From NCBI GenBank assembly GCA_947307255.1, contig CAMZIO010000001.1, forward strand, positions 88,721-152,720: a DNA stretch of 64,000 bases, read 5' to 3'. Shown here piece by piece: positions 35,901 through 43,554 of the stretch. Within the stretch, counting starts at the first letter, position 1, and the number at the start of each line of letters is the position of its first letter. Position numbers and translations under genes: made by a program. This DNA is from an uncultured Clostridia bacterium (GTDB lineage Bacteria > Bacillota > Clostridia > Oscillospirales > Oscillospiraceae). Under the pieces are notes generated by a model. That model was not told the DNA's origin. It searched no databases and was given only the letters and a program-made list of their open reading frames with translations.

Positions 35901-36978
35901 CTAAAAGAACATCGCGCAATACTTTCAGCGAATTTGTAAACTCGTTAACTCCCGCAGCGTTCACACCCATATTCGTGCGAGACATTGCCGCAATCAGATT
36001 GCCGCCAGAAATGTTATCTACTTCGCGAACCGCATTGGCGACTTGCTTGAGCATGTCGCCGCTCGCTGCGTTCCTGGAGGATTTCTTTTTCTCGCCACCA
36101 CTGGAGTGTTTCGTTGCAGATTTTGTGGCATCTTCCAGCGCTTCAGACTCTTTTTCAAGCTTACCAGTAAGCTCTACAGACTTAAGGATCTTGGCCTGCT
36201 CAGCCTTTGCCGCGGCCTCAACCTGGCCTGCGTGTTCTTTGTATTCGTCGTTAAGCGCGCCTACGCTTTCCGCTTCACCCTTTGCACCGTCACGCAGCGT
36301 CCCAAGAAGATTAGCAAATCTCGACGCTGTGTCAACACTATCCTTCGGGATCTCAGGAAAGATTCCAAACTTCGAGTCGGGGGTAACAATCTTCAGCTCC
36401 TGCGCCCTTTCCAGAAGAGGAATGACATTGTTCCATAAAGACTGCGCATCTTTTGCAATACGTTCCGCACCGGCAAAGCTTGATACACGGTTAAGCCGAT
36501 CCTCCAACTTCTTGAGCGCCGACTCGTATGTCTGCGCTTCCTGTGCGGCAACGGCAAGCATACTGTTATCCGTGCTGTTTGCATTGCTCTTCCAGACAGC
36601 AGTCTTGGAGATTCTGGAAACTGCCGTATACGCATCGCCAAGCTCGCGCACGTAATCTCTAACACGCTCGACATAGACACCCAAAGCTTGCGCGCCTGTG
36701 TCCGCGTCGTTAAAGTTCAGGTTCATGCTGAAGTTCTTGTTGTTTATCTCGCTGACGGCCTTGCTGATATCATGCAGCGGACGCACAGCAGCAGAAGCCG
36801 ACTCGCTGATTTCCCTGAGCAGAGAAGAAAGTGCCTTGCCGCCGTCTTCTACACCAAAATCTAATTTTACCTTCGGTGGATTATCGTTGATTCTCTTAAC
36901 AAGATTGGCTATACCTTTTTGAAATTCGTCATAACTGGCCTCTGTATCCACGCCGACTGTTAACAGAAAATCAGCCAT
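29989..36978 (-). CDS. tail tape measure protein
   Basis: At 2329 residues it is the longest phage protein. The N-terminus (MADFLLTVGVDTEASYDEFQKGIANLVKRIN) is typical. The TP901-type tape-measure core lies around residues 630-1000 (ASIELDNAMAQMQIVTRASNKEMAEFAK, ... LGYSTSESSILAEYTAMLQNVGDIDVQDAQNAITAII), then hydrophobic helices around residues 1000-1080 (IVKFYKNAIDE region) and long coiled coils. Its length sets the tail length; at about 1.5 angstrom per residue it predicts a very long tail of roughly 350 nm (inference). The ribosome site region holds a terminator-like hairpin upstream (37007). Confidence 0.9.
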   Translation of the reverse strand: MADFLLTVGVDTEASYDEFQKGIANLVKRINDNPPKVKLDFGVEDGGKALSSLLREISESASAAVRPLHDISKAVSEINNKNFSMNLNFNDADTGAQALGVYVERVRDYVRELGDAYTAVSRISKTAVWKSNANSTDNSMLAVAAQEAQTYESALKKLEDRLNRVSSFAGAERIAKDAQSLWNNVIPLLERAQELKIVTPDSKFGIFPEIPKDSVDTASRFANLLGTLRDGAKGEAESVGALNDEYKEHAGQVEAAAKAEQAKILKSVELTGKLEKESEALEDATKSATKHSSGGEKKKSSRNAASGDMLKQVANAVREVDNISGGNLIAAMSRTNMGVNAAGVNEFTNSLKVLRDVLLETDRQTGNWDSAMKTLGLSTQDIVKHLHNVTTGAATMKQELRESVGSVTIDQVRKLSTELHNLLDGNETLHGTDSRDRLDTFVKGLDSIIDSFGQRGSNLSETIQNMTNPPVGSENLVTYLERVKSAMVEFKNLAVKEPLKVTDARDAKILADYEIAVKKNAKAEKDWAHVRNSTNQSSKDAISRLQEHYVALEKARRNYDKSDESARKLESATRLYNKALSDTNIVLKTNGDLTLTLTQRLQKAAARFGIWFSASRVFMGVIRGIRQMISASIELDNAMAQMQIVTRASNKEMAEFAKNAGRAAQRIGSSIKDFTDSATTFARLGYSTSESSILAEYTAMLQNVGDIDVQDAQNAITAIIKAFGADVSDIESIMDKLVTTGNNFPISVSQIAEGMNNASSALAAAGNTFEQSVALLTAANTTIQNASKSSTGLRTIAARLRNTKNELDELGESFESDAKYEELVNGLTKANVTLKTATGEFRSTYDIIADIAKVWDNLTSMEQAGLATAISGTRQQAVFYSLVGQFKEASGAMDEMSNSAGALTDAYGIYMDTVQAHVNQFKAAFESLSQTLVDKGFVNTVIDIGRHILSLVEALAKLINVVGGLKTVIAGLAIGGIVAALPKIVTAVSGFVSAVQVLPTAIALLNGGLMTFSEVVAGIGISAGQFVAIAASVVAAVGAVISIVKFYKNAIDEMNPSVERAKENYEEQKKSLESLRSEYEKTADRIKELTAIASSDSGLNIVEQDELRKLKEENELLEDQIELEEKLADESRKTIAAKAKDDARSYLDQDLTKTIKARGSKETVKNYNGSAGVTNLIADYNDSENLKKRIRILGELAEKRRELIDLRGNLMFDEDGNADEIARVNELIDSIDLVNDRAGVFNRVFNRFFEDGGFTDEKVKEFTEYLERIGYDTEHISKESLIEYFDGVGRASEESAGSLKDTVDQLEKLAEVEKNFDSISGAISDYEKNGFVSAQKLQSLEEVYGDTEGWEDFKRVLSDTKSTIDDVRAASNKLAENWVNSNGKIRDALNGVTEENADATKAMLENMGVVNAEALVEQTLTANRLEAQAASMGLTDATWEEVSAKLAAAGASKDALGALEAYRKQQVYAKLATMDFTTATKDSISALYAQAAAANASQRALGAIKSVQAIKDSTAGLDRKSSAYGNAMRAMAQYQNIAKEEFSAAIPDTIVAPKVVIPSGGGGSGSKSGSKSAAKDLELYTAEIERYREELERLSRIRIHKEDLNFAIEEEKDLEKKANLYHAILTAYSEEQKSLERLQALRRKDISSGVADLRGMGFSVEYSAKSDELFIRNKEHINELYGKNTEETNELRKAAEALIKDLEDLNKENQEGTDTWQELGKAANSAKVAMIDTLKEIVTNASGAVDAIQNVYSTLHKAADEFAANGGFISVDTFQEIVGLGAQYMQYLTDENGLLVINEDSINKVIAAKTEELALDTAMSYVERLRLAMQDDSVESLNELLYATQDTANATWDLVYANLKMLGLNDQQYAAALHNINGIRAMARAAINGVGHVAGEALEELKNMEKGTGDILKYVMDMLKQRIQDEIDALEDLKDQFGDLIDLKKESLNATKEESDYQKKVAQRIKEIAKLQAQIDALSLDNSRESQARRAKLLEELAQMQEDLDNEQTEHAISAQEESLDKMKEMYDAEKDEEIKTLEDTISSYQKLYDMAIDYIESHWDTLYDELIDWNYQYGSVLNDEITEAWENCLAAAQRYGSYVAAIGKGGISADIAAAQSGGMNLTVGEAGNWDGSASNKAMVQAIIAEMQRLSGQWSRSNSKATNDDLHRQAAEKAAMLAQYGVEVSYDSATGIWKIIKDLLNPSNIGKNLYYAVYHRGGIAGGGTAKENEIMAKLQKGEPVISNQAKGIMFEALEFISLLREKIEPQSAGMAGAGVGTLKSPMAAAAALAPNINFGDIFVYGADDGAVEQISQIKRDQANEVLRYLGIRK

Positions 36979-37006
36979 ATAATGTTCTCACCATCCTTTA
37001 TAAAGA

Positions 37007-37041
37007 AAAGGATTGGCGAGAGCCAATCCTTAATCACCGTT
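37007..37041 (-). terminator. rho-independent terminator-like hairpin before the tape measure gene
   Basis: AAGGATTGGC-GAGA-GCCAATCCTT is a 10-bp stem beginning at the stop codon of the preceding gene. On the minus strand it is followed by TTTTCTTT. It lies in front of the tape measure gene and would lower its transcription relative to the upstream genes. Confidence 0.8.
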
Positions 37042-37641
37042 TTTTATAAATTCATTGTATTTCCGATACGACGTTCCGCGAATGGAATCAATATCGTCAC
37101 CGAGTATTGTGATATCGATCACGTTATAGTCTGATGCGTAATTCCCTTCAAAATCGATGACCGCCTGTTCCATGAAGTGGGCACCAGGAATGATCGTATT
37201 GCTAACGCGTAACTTTTTGTTTACCGTCTCAAAAATCTGTGCCATAACATGATCAACGCCAGAGTTGTAAAGCTCCGCTAAGTCAACAGTGTAATATTCC
37301 TTATGCGTCGACATCGATTCGCCGAGAACGTCTTCGAAATAAACCCTGACAAAATACCTACCATCACCGACTTTTGTTACTGGCGTAACATGAACGCTTG
37401 AAGCAAGCTTCTCAGCAAGTCGTTCCGGTATTGGGCTTGATTCGATTTCTCTGATCAACACATCTGCGAATTTAAACCCAGCTTCCTCGGCGCTATGCAC
37501 ATTCTTCATATCGCGCGGCATAGGTGTCTTACCTGTCATGTAGTCGTCCATGATCCTGCTGACACGATTGCGTTGCTCTTTGCTTTCTACGTGTGCCTTT
37601 GCCTTTTTCATGATGGAATCCCAGTTGATAGTACCGGCCAT
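37030..37641 (-). CDS. tail assembly chaperone-region protein
   Basis: A 203-residue protein (MAGTINWDSIMKKAKAHVESKEQRNRVSRIMDDYMTG...). It has a beta-rich centre (VGDGRYFVRVYFEDVLGESMSTHKEYYTVDLAELYNSGVDHV) and no known catalytic motif. It occupies the slot directly upstream of the tape measure gene, where the second tail assembly chaperone is normally found. I do not see a clear frameshift link to the previous gene. Confidence 0.55.
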   Translation of the reverse strand: MAGTINWDSIMKKAKAHVESKEQRNRVSRIMDDYMTGKTPMPRDMKNVHSAEEAGFKFADVLIREIESSPIPERLAEKLASSVHVTPVTKVGDGRYFVRVYFEDVLGESMSTHKEYYTVDLAELYNSGVDHVMAQIFETVNKKLRVSNTIIPGAHFMEQAVIDFEGNYASDYNVIDITILGDDIDSIRGTSYRKYNEFIKNGD

Positions 37642-37642
37642 C

Positions 37643-38251
37643 TCAATCAGCTTCCTTTACGGTTCCAGCGGTGTTTCGACTTTCCAGATACGCCTTCATC
37701 AGTTTCCCTTCATCGATCCCGTTTCCAGAGACAGAGCGCATGACTGCCTTTACCGTATCGGAATCGAGATCGCCAAAAATCGGTTCAAGCTTCTTCTCCA
37801 TCTCCTCGAGTGAACGGAAGAGATCTTCAATATTCTTCGTAATCTTTTCTACGTTGGACTGCGCCATATAATCTACCTTATCATTGATACCGCGCATAAT
37901 GCTCTTAAATTGAGACTCATCAACGACGGCAACAATGCTTTCAATCAAATCAGTACACGCAACAATAAAGTCGTACCGCTTCTCAATGTTAGAAGGCAGC
38001 GTGAAGTTTGCATACCGCTCAAGGATATTGCATTTGATCGCATAATCCATTACCTCAGGGAGGTACACGCCGTCATCGGAGAAACAAAGCTTTGACACGT
38101 TGTCGACAAACTTCATCATCTCAACGAGTGAGAGTCTCTTCGTAATAACAAACGGGACGCCGTTCCACTCAGCGGTGCACTCGTTTTTATAAGTTGTGTT
38201 TTCAATCGCTTTTTCCAGCGCATTGATGGACACTCTCTTTGCCTTTGCCAT
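37643..38251 (-). CDS. probable tail assembly chaperone
   Basis: Start at 38251, 8 nt after AAAAGGAGG. The ~202-residue protein (MAKAKRVSINALEKAIENTTYKNECTAEWNGVPFVITKRLSLVEMMKFVDNV...) matches the pattern of tail assembly chaperones of long-tailed phages: a beta N-terminus (EWNGVPFVITKRLS) and a helical rest. These bind the tape measure and are not in the virion. It is one base from the next gene start. Confidence 0.6.
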   Translation of the reverse strand: MAKAKRVSINALEKAIENTTYKNECTAEWNGVPFVITKRLSLVEMMKFVDNVSKLCFSDDGVYLPEVMDYAIKCNILERYANFTLPSNIEKRYDFIVACTDLIESIVAVVDESQFKSIMRGINDKVDYMAQSNVEKITKNIEDLFRSLEEMEKKLEPIFGDLDSDTVKAVMRSVSGNGIDEGKLMKAYLESRNTAGTVKEAD

Positions 38252-38266
38252 AGTCAAATCCTCCTT

Positions 38267-38737
38267 TTATTCCATGTCCAGTCTTTTGATATATAGTTCC
38301 GTTCTGGGATGATCCACATCAATCCTGCATTCCATAATCAGCTTCACGATATGCATGCAGTCATCATCCACGATCATGCCGCTCTCGACCAGCCCGTCCA
38401 GCACAAACTTCGGCGTCGAATTGTCGATGTCGTGTCGTCTGTTTGTCGGATAGTAAATGATCTGGTGCACTTCGCACCGGTCGATGCGCAGGTTAGCATA
38501 ACCTTGCTCTGCTACGAACCACCGAATGAAATCCTTCCATCTCTGTTTCAGCGCGTTCATCATCGCTCTTCGCATGATCATCCATGTATTGATACTTTCG
38601 TGATAAGGGTGGGCGATAGGCTTCTTTGTCGCCCTTGTGTGGATCGAAAAATAATAATCCTCATATCTTGCCAGCACGTCGTTGTCGATCACCAGCTTGA
38701 TTACGTTCTTTTTGTTCTTTATACTCACCATCTCCAT
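38267..38737 (-). CDS. RusA-type Holliday junction resolvase
   Basis: The C-terminal half shows the RusA signature RRHDIDNSTPKFVLDGLVESGMIVDDD, with the catalytic aspartates (D-x-D-N and the later DD). The ~156-residue length is near the family's 120-140 residues. It cleaves branched DNA during recombination or packaging. It sits between tail genes rather than in a replication block, which is unusual (see findings). The start is uncertain among ATGs at 38737 and 38731. Confidence 0.8.
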   Translation of the reverse strand: MEMVSIKNKKNVIKLVIDNDVLARYEDYYFSIHTRATKKPIAHPYHESINTWMIMRRAMMNALKQRWKDFIRWFVAEQGYANLRIDRCEVHQIIYYPTNRRHDIDNSTPKFVLDGLVESGMIVDDDCMHIVKLIMECRIDVDHPRTELYIKRLDME

Positions 38738-38763
38738 TTGCAAAGGACATTACTGTCCTAAGC

Positions 38764-38802
38764 AAAAATGGCTGCACCTCACGAAGAGATGCAGCCATTG
38801 CT
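38764..38802 (-). terminator. terminator-like hairpin before the rusA-like gene
   Basis: On the minus strand AATGGCTGCATCTC-TTCGT-GAGGTGCAGCCATT pairs along its full length and is followed by TTTTTGC. It separates the 38808 gene from the RusA-like gene. Confidence 0.75.
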
Positions 38803-38807
38803 TACGA

Positions 38808-39002
38808 TCATTCGCCTTCCTGTTCCTGCGAAGCGATTGCCTCGCCGGACATCTCAGACTCCTGGATCGCCTTCAGATACTCTACGCCATGCTCCGGGCA
38901 GCAGGCAACATCCTGCCACCTAAACACGTTGTCTTTATAGAGCGTCGCACAGGTTTGGTACTGTCTGCCACAAACGCGGCAGACCTTCGTTACACGAGGC
39001 AT
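38808..39002 (-). CDS. small zinc-binding phage protein
   Basis: A 64-residue protein with CRVCGRQYQTC near the N-terminus and CCPEHG, i.e. C-x2-C ... C-C-x2-H, which should hold one zinc. An acidic tail follows. It lies just after the major tail protein gene. No obvious ribosome site is seen, so it may be coupled to the upstream gene. The role is unknown. Confidence 0.6.
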   Translation of the reverse strand: MPRVTKVCRVCGRQYQTCATLYKDNVFRWQDVACCPEHGVEYLKAIQESEMSGEAIASQEQEGE

Positions 39003-39011
39003 ACGAATGAA

Positions 39012-39815
39012 TTAGGCGGCGTCCTCAGCATCCACACCGAAGATGGTGTAAGTCCACAGAACACCGGCGGAACCGAGACCGCAAGAGCTACCAGCCAGAG
39101 ACTCAGCCTCAAAATTATGCACGCTCTGGTTGTCGCCCATCTCGAAGCTGAACTCACCATTAAAGTCAGCCTTGGGAATCAGGATCTGGATACGATACAC
39201 ATTCGCGCACTTGTCCTCACCGATAGCGTCAATATACAGCGTGGCCTTGCCGGAGTACTGATCGCTCATATTCTCCAGCACGCTGGCATTGATATTGCGC
39301 TTGTAATAGACAACAATCTCAGTGCCCTTTGCAACGTCAGTGTTAAACTTGAGAGCCTTAGTGCCGGAGGCATAAGTGAACTTTCCAGCGGCAACGGTCG
39401 TAGCCTGTTCGAGCTTGTCGCCAATAGTGCCATCCTGATTGCGGATATACAGAGCATCGATTTCAGCGCCAGTGGTGCCAATAGCCTTAAAGCTGGTGTT
39501 AACAGTGTTGCCGTCACCAACGGTCAGATAGTCGGTCCACATGACCTGAGCAATCTTGTCCTCAAACTGACCACCGGTCTGCATCTCGAGCAGGCCGCCG
39601 GAAATCAGACCGTTGGTACCGCTAATGGTAACAGCCTTGTTGCGCTTCAGCGTATTCAGCTTGCGACCCTGCTTACCGGTGATATCGGTCTTCTCCTGAG
39701 TCTGAGAAATCGTGGTGTTCTGCAGCTCATCCAGCGTAAAGAGGTACTCGCTGCCGCCAACGGTAAACGCGGTAATGGTTTCAAGGCTGGTGATGGAAAT
39801 ATCGCCAACATTCAT
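39012..39815 (-). CDS. major tail (tube) protein
   Basis: The 267-residue beta-rich protein (MNVGDISITSLETITAFTVGGSEYLFTLDELQNTTISQTQEKTDITGKQGRKLNTLKRNKAVTISGTNGLISGGLLEMQTG) has the composition and position of the tail tube. The 'KTDITGKQGRKLNTLKRNKAVTxSGTNG' section recurs in clostridial phage tube proteins. An AGGAGG site gives strong translation. It forms the tail tube around the tape measure. Confidence 0.8.
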   Translation of the reverse strand: MNVGDISITSLETITAFTVGGSEYLFTLDELQNTTISQTQEKTDITGKQGRKLNTLKRNKAVTISGTNGLISGGLLEMQTGGQFEDKIAQVMWTDYLTVGDGNTVNTSFKAIGTTGAEIDALYIRNQDGTIGDKLEQATTVAAGKFTYASGTKALKFNTDVAKGTEIVVYYKRNINASVLENMSDQYSGKATLYIDAIGEDKCANVYRIQILIPKADFNGEFSFEMGDNQSVHNFEAESLAGSSCGLGSAGVLWTYTIFGVDAEDAA

Positions 39816-39832
39816 AGCTAATTCCTCCTATG

Positions 39833-40549
39833 TTATTTATTGTTGAGCCAGTTCAAATCATCCTGGCTCAGATCCTTGGTGCTGATCGTTCCCGAATACA
39901 CACCAAACATGCGGTTGTCGTAGTCAACCTTTTTGATTATCTGGCGAACACTCTCATTGAATTGAAATATGCTCAGTGTTCTCACACTATCAAAGTCGTA
40001 TTTGAATTGTTCAGTGTTCACCATTGCTATAATGAGGGATTCCAATTGAGAGTCCTTCATTCGTTTTTTATCGCGTGCCATCTTGATTCTGGCACGCTCC
40101 AGCAGATAAGCTTTTGCCTCTTCGTTCGCAGGGCGGCGGCGATTCTTTTCCAGATGGTGGATCTTCCGCAGTGTCGCGGCGATCTGCCAATAGACACCTT
40201 TGTCAATCCGAATGCCGTTCTCACCATCAATCAGCGCAAAGTCTCCGTTCTGGCCGTTGACACTCAAAGTGAATTTCTTCAAATCAAGGTCACCAAAAAG
40301 TAAACTCGTGTCTTGTTCCTGCAGCTCGCGAAAGAGCAATAGAAACAACTTGTAATCGCTGATTTTTGTAAAGTCGATCCCGGCATCATCCAATGGAACC
40401 ATCATGTCAATCGGACTTGCCGTCATGATATTGACAAGGCCATAGTAAGTATCTTCGTTGTCGATCACCTCGCCGACGCTTGGGATAACAACGCTGATCT
40501 TGTCTGTGACTGGAACACTCCTTTGATACAAAAGCTTTATGGAGGTCAA
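39833..40549 (-). CDS. phage tail/connector-region protein
   Basis: A 238-residue protein that begins (TTG) in overlap with the previous stop (TTGA) after GGGAGGG. It has a beta-strand pattern (ISVVIPSVGEVIDNEDTYYGLVNIMTASPIDMMVPLDDAGIDF) and an acidic/basic helical C-terminal half (ARIKMARDKKRMKDSQLESLIIAMVNTEQF). It resembles chaperone-like or baseplate proteins of Gram-positive phages but lacks a firm family marker. Confidence 0.6.
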   Translation of the reverse strand: MTSIKLLYQRSVPVTDKISVVIPSVGEVIDNEDTYYGLVNIMTASPIDMMVPLDDAGIDFTKISDYKLFLLLFRELQEQDTSLLFGDLDLKKFTLSVNGQNGDFALIDGENGIRIDKGVYWQIAATLRKIHHLEKNRRRPANEEAKAYLLERARIKMARDKKRMKDSQLESLIIAMVNTEQFKYDFDSVRTLSIFQFNESVRQIIKKVDYDNRMFGVYSGTISTKDLSQDDLNWLNNK

Positions 40550-41046
40550 ATACCCTCCCTGCGGTTAGCTGGCGTAGGCCGCTTCGGGTCATACTGTCTG
40601 TTGAAATCCTTCGCGGTAAACGTCATCATCTTGCCCTGATAATCCGTCATCGGAGCAAAACGTTTTGCAGCGAAAAAATTCAGTTCTCCGAGCCCGTAGA
40701 ACCTACTGCCGTTGATAACCTTGCATATCTCCGAACAAAGCTTATCCGTCCGCACACCGCCCTCCGGCAGACGGAGATTGCTTCTATGTGTAAATACCCA
40801 CACATAGATGGTCGGAATCAGAAACGTCTTGTCCAGCGACCGCTGGACGTCTACGTCAAAACAGATAAACGTCTTACCCGCCTGAACCGTTTCCGGTACA
40901 TATTCGCACGGGAATACCTGTGTGTAAGCAAGTGATGCAGCGTCTTCCATCTGAATATCCTCGTTCACCAGCTTTACGATTTCTTCATTCGTCAGAATGT
41001 CTTTCATCAGCTGATTCTTATAATCGAAGAACTCCTGAAGATTCAT
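40546..41046 (-). CDS. tail completion/minor structural protein
   Basis: Start at 41046 (AAGAAGGTG site 8 nt upstream; TAATG overlap with the preceding stop). The 166 residues (MNLQEFFDYKNQLMKDILTNEEIVKLVNED...) include a beta-sheet core (QVFPCEYVPETVQAGKTFICFDVDVQRS). They fit the small tail-completion/adaptor proteins that follow the connector genes. The exact role is not determined. Confidence 0.55.
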   Translation of the reverse strand: MNLQEFFDYKNQLMKDILTNEEIVKLVNEDIQMEDAASLAYTQVFPCEYVPETVQAGKTFICFDVDVQRSLDKTFLIPTIYVWVFTHRSNLRLPEGGVRTDKLCSEICKVINGSRFYGLGELNFFAAKRFAPMTDYQGKMMTFTAKDFNRQYDPKRPTPANRREGI

Positions 41047-42181
41047 TACAGCCACACCTTCTTTCCACCGATATCAGGCTTTGGCTCATTTGTCGGGTAA
41101 TCTTCCTCTCTGTTAAAGTGCTTGTAATAATCGGCAATACGCCGCTCAATATTATCGTTGTCCGTCGTCTGCACTTCCTGCAATACGAACTTGAATACGC
41201 CGCTGCCATTGTACGTACCGCCAAGCTTCAGCGGCTTGGTCAGCGCATAGGCTATCTGAATGGGGGAATCGGGATCGTCGATCAAAAAGCGGTTTTCTCT
41301 GTTGAGTTTCTTTGTCTCGTCGTTTCTCGCAATCGTCAGATAGATACGCGAGTCTCCTCTTGTAACAACAAAATGACGGTCTTCATATTCGCCAGTAAGG
41401 TCCGATTCGTTCGACTAGGTCGCTAACCCAGCCCAGCGCCATCACGCGCATCTCCGTGTTTCCACGAAGCGCAGACTATATCTTCACCATGTCGCCGTAC
41501 GGCGATTTAGGGTTCCCCATTTCGACACGCTTGTGTCTACTCCCACGTCCGGGATAGTCGTTGAACCTTCTCCTGTTCGGAGCTTGGCTGCTGATTGCCC
41601 AATCCACATTCTTTTTAAGCTGTCGCGCCCATCTCTATTTCAAAACCACGCTGTAGCGAATGTAGCTCTAAGGGGTTCCCAGCAATTAAGGGAATTCTTT
41701 TTGCATACCGTTTCCGGTATACCAAACTATTGCACATGTTAATGTGCTTTAATTTCGTTCCGTCCTCAACAATACACCACTGTTCGATGATCTCATCCTC
41801 GTCAGACACCCACCTGAGCAGGTGATTACACTGAACCATCTTTGCTCTGGCGTAGATGTTCGTGTTTGCATCGCGTTCTGTGATCAGCCAATAGTTGTCC
41901 ATCCAATGTACAAGACCGCCATGGACAATATCCTGCTCCGGCATGGAGTAGATCATCTTCTCGTTCAGGTTATCCGAATTGATGATCGCAAGCTCCTGCT
42001 GCAAAGGCTCTCTGTCACAAATGTTGTATCCGTGTGCAATGTCATAGATATCAACCGTCTGATATGACAGATTGTCCGGCAGCTTGTTTCGCAGCGTGCG
42101 AACCTCACGGTTATACTGCGTCATGCGCTTCGTATCGCCGCGTACGTTCGTCCGCTGTTGATAAAGATCCCACACGCTCAC
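41046..42181 (-). CDS. head-tail connector region protein, split by a group I intron
   Basis: Exon 1 is 42181-41752 and exon 2 is 41401-41046; together they give 786 nt and 261 residues. Unspliced, the frame stops shortly after the insertion point. Spliced, the junction reads ...CIVEDGTKYLTGEYEDRHFVV..., which joins smoothly into a beta-sheet protein with TIARNDETKKLNRENRFLIDD. The fold and slot suggest a head-closure or minor head protein. The start is GTG at 42181 after GGAGGTGGC and overlaps the upstream stop. Confidence 0.75.
41402..41751 (-). ncRNA. group I self-splicing intron 3 (no ORF), 350 nt
   Basis: The conserved group I core is visible on the minus strand. The P element AATTGCTGGG is at 41676-41688, the R element GTTCAACGACTATCCC at 41551-41566, and the S element GAAGATATAGTCT at 41473-41485; GACTA of R pairs with TAGTC of S (P7). 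The 5' exon ends ACGAAAT; P1 can form with GTTT inside the intron. A perfect GCACAT-TAAC-ATGTGC hairpin follows the 5' splice site. The 3' end is ...ATCGG before ACCTT. It has no endonuclease gene. Confidence 0.9.
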
Positions 42182-42528
42182 TGCGCCACCTCCGATCCAT
42201 GATCGGCGTACGCAGATTCCAGCTTATTGCAGATATTGATCGCTTTGAACACCTCGCGCTTTACATCTTTTACACTGCACCCCTGATTATCAATCAAGAA
42301 TTGGAGGATCGAGAGCAGCGCCATATACTGCGCGTTGTCATTCAATTGAGGCACAAGACTTTTACATCCAAGAAGCTCTGCCATAAGGCTCTCCATGTAA
42401 ACAGGGAGCGTGTCTTCTCCATTTTCCTTAATCGGGAGAATCTTGAAAAACTGATTAACAAGATTCTTAAAGTAACTGTGGAGAAGCTCATGAGAAACCG
42501 GAGTACCGTAATCTGCCATCTCTGTCAT
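42178..42528 (-). CDS. phage head-tail region protein (unknown)
   Basis: A 116-residue, mainly helical protein (MTEMADYGTPVSHELLHSYFKNLVNQFFKILPIKENGEDTLPVYMESLMAELLGCKS...). The length and fold resemble head-tail connector proteins of HK97-like phages. Both ends overlap neighbouring genes by 4 bp, showing tight co-translation. Confidence 0.6.
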   Translation of the reverse strand: MTEMADYGTPVSHELLHSYFKNLVNQFFKILPIKENGEDTLPVYMESLMAELLGCKSLVPQLNDNAQYMALLSILQFLIDNQGCSVKDVKREVFKAINICNKLESAYADHGSEVAQ

Positions 42529-42974
42529 AAATGCAAGTCAGACAGATCCCCGTGATTGTAACTATACTCTCGAACCATCTGCGTATAGTCCTTCTGCGCC
42601 TTTGCATATGCGTTCCCGACACGCATCAAAAGCTCAGCGGGGGAGTACTGTGTAAAGTCTTTTGTATTCAAAACGTTCTGTAGCAGTTCCTGCTGATACA
42701 CATACGGCTTGAGCCATTGGATCAGCATCCCCTCTGATACAATCTCAACGATCTCGTCCAGATCTTCCGGCGCTATGTCGACAAAAAACGTGCGTGTTTC
42801 GTCGTCACCCGTAGTGAACAGATCATACTTGCAATTCTTTCGAAACGCCGTAAGCGCTCGCTTCATGTAGTCGTCAACGATTTCTGAACGAACATCGTCG
42901 TCAATCTTTGCAAACTCGAATTCAGAGATCTTACTCAAAAACGCGCCCACAAAATAATCGTAAGGGATACCCAT
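42525..42974 (-). CDS. head-tail connector-like protein
   Basis: Start at 42974 after AAGGGGTGG. The 149 residues (MGIPYDYFVGAFLSKISEFEFAKIDDDVRSEIVDDYMKRALTAFRKNCKYDL) are helical, with an aromatic motif at both ends. Connector proteins of this size follow the major capsid gene in many Gram-positive siphophages. Function inferred from order. Confidence 0.6.
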   Translation of the reverse strand: MGIPYDYFVGAFLSKISEFEFAKIDDDVRSEIVDDYMKRALTAFRKNCKYDLFTTGDDETRTFFVDIAPEDLDEIVEIVSEGMLIQWLKPYVYQQELLQNVLNTKDFTQYSPAELLMRVGNAYAKAQKDYTQMVREYSYNHGDLSDLHL

Positions 42975-42986
42975 AAGAACCACCCC

Positions 42987-43532
42987 TTATTTTTCAATCA
43001 GCTCAACGCCAAGCGCTTCCTCAAGAGCGGCAATCGTCTTTCTGGAATCGATCTCGCCTGATGCAATCATCTCGCTCGCACGATAAGACAGAGACTTCTT
43101 CTGACCGTTGGACAGTTCGGAAATGATCTTCTTCAATTCAGCAGGAGACTTTTTGAATACATCGTCAAAGTCCTCCAGACTGAGTGCGTGCTTATAGAAC
43201 TGACGCACGCCAAGGAAATCGATTACCCAGCTGTCATCCTTGTCAAACATGAACCAGTTGTCGGAGAAGAAACGCTTGTGGGAACTCTTCGCATTTTTCA
43301 GCTCGCCGAGCTCCATCTCCTGCTCATCGCCGAATTCGTCCCAAACAAAACGCTCACCAGTACGGGAGCTCTTATAGATCAGTTTGCCTTGGAATCCGTT
43401 CTTGACAGAAATATACTGATTCATATCGACGTGTTTAGGCACGATCGGAGCGACGTCCTCAACGTTGACATCGGGCTTTTCAATAACAGCTTCATTCTTG
43501 CTGCTTGCAGCGCTTTTCTTTGTGTTAGCCAT
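42987..43532 (-). CDS. phage structural protein of unknown function
   Basis: A 181-residue protein (MANTKKSAASSKNEAVIEKPDVNVEDVAPIVPKHVDMNQYISVKNGFQGKLIYKS...). It has a basic, low-complexity N-terminus and a helical C-terminal half ending FKKSPAELKKIISELSNGQKKSLSYRASEMIASGEIDSRKTIAALEEALGVELIEK. The last part is found next to capsid genes in related phages; it may bind the capsid interior. The ribosome site is GAAAGGATT. Confidence 0.55.
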   Translation of the reverse strand: MANTKKSAASSKNEAVIEKPDVNVEDVAPIVPKHVDMNQYISVKNGFQGKLIYKSSRTGERFVWDEFGDEQEMELGELKNAKSSHKRFFSDNWFMFDKDDSWVIDFLGVRQFYKHALSLEDFDDVFKKSPAELKKIISELSNGQKKSLSYRASEMIASGEIDSRKTIAALEEALGVELIEK

Positions 43533-43554
43533 ACTTTATAAATCCTTTCATTCG

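Noticed and set aside
41500..41570. Recurring 'gggatagtcgttgaac' strings that look like dispersed repeats or insertion-sequence ends
   Set aside because: They are the conserved R elements of group I introns; together with P, Q and S elements at fixed spacing they are explained by the introns.
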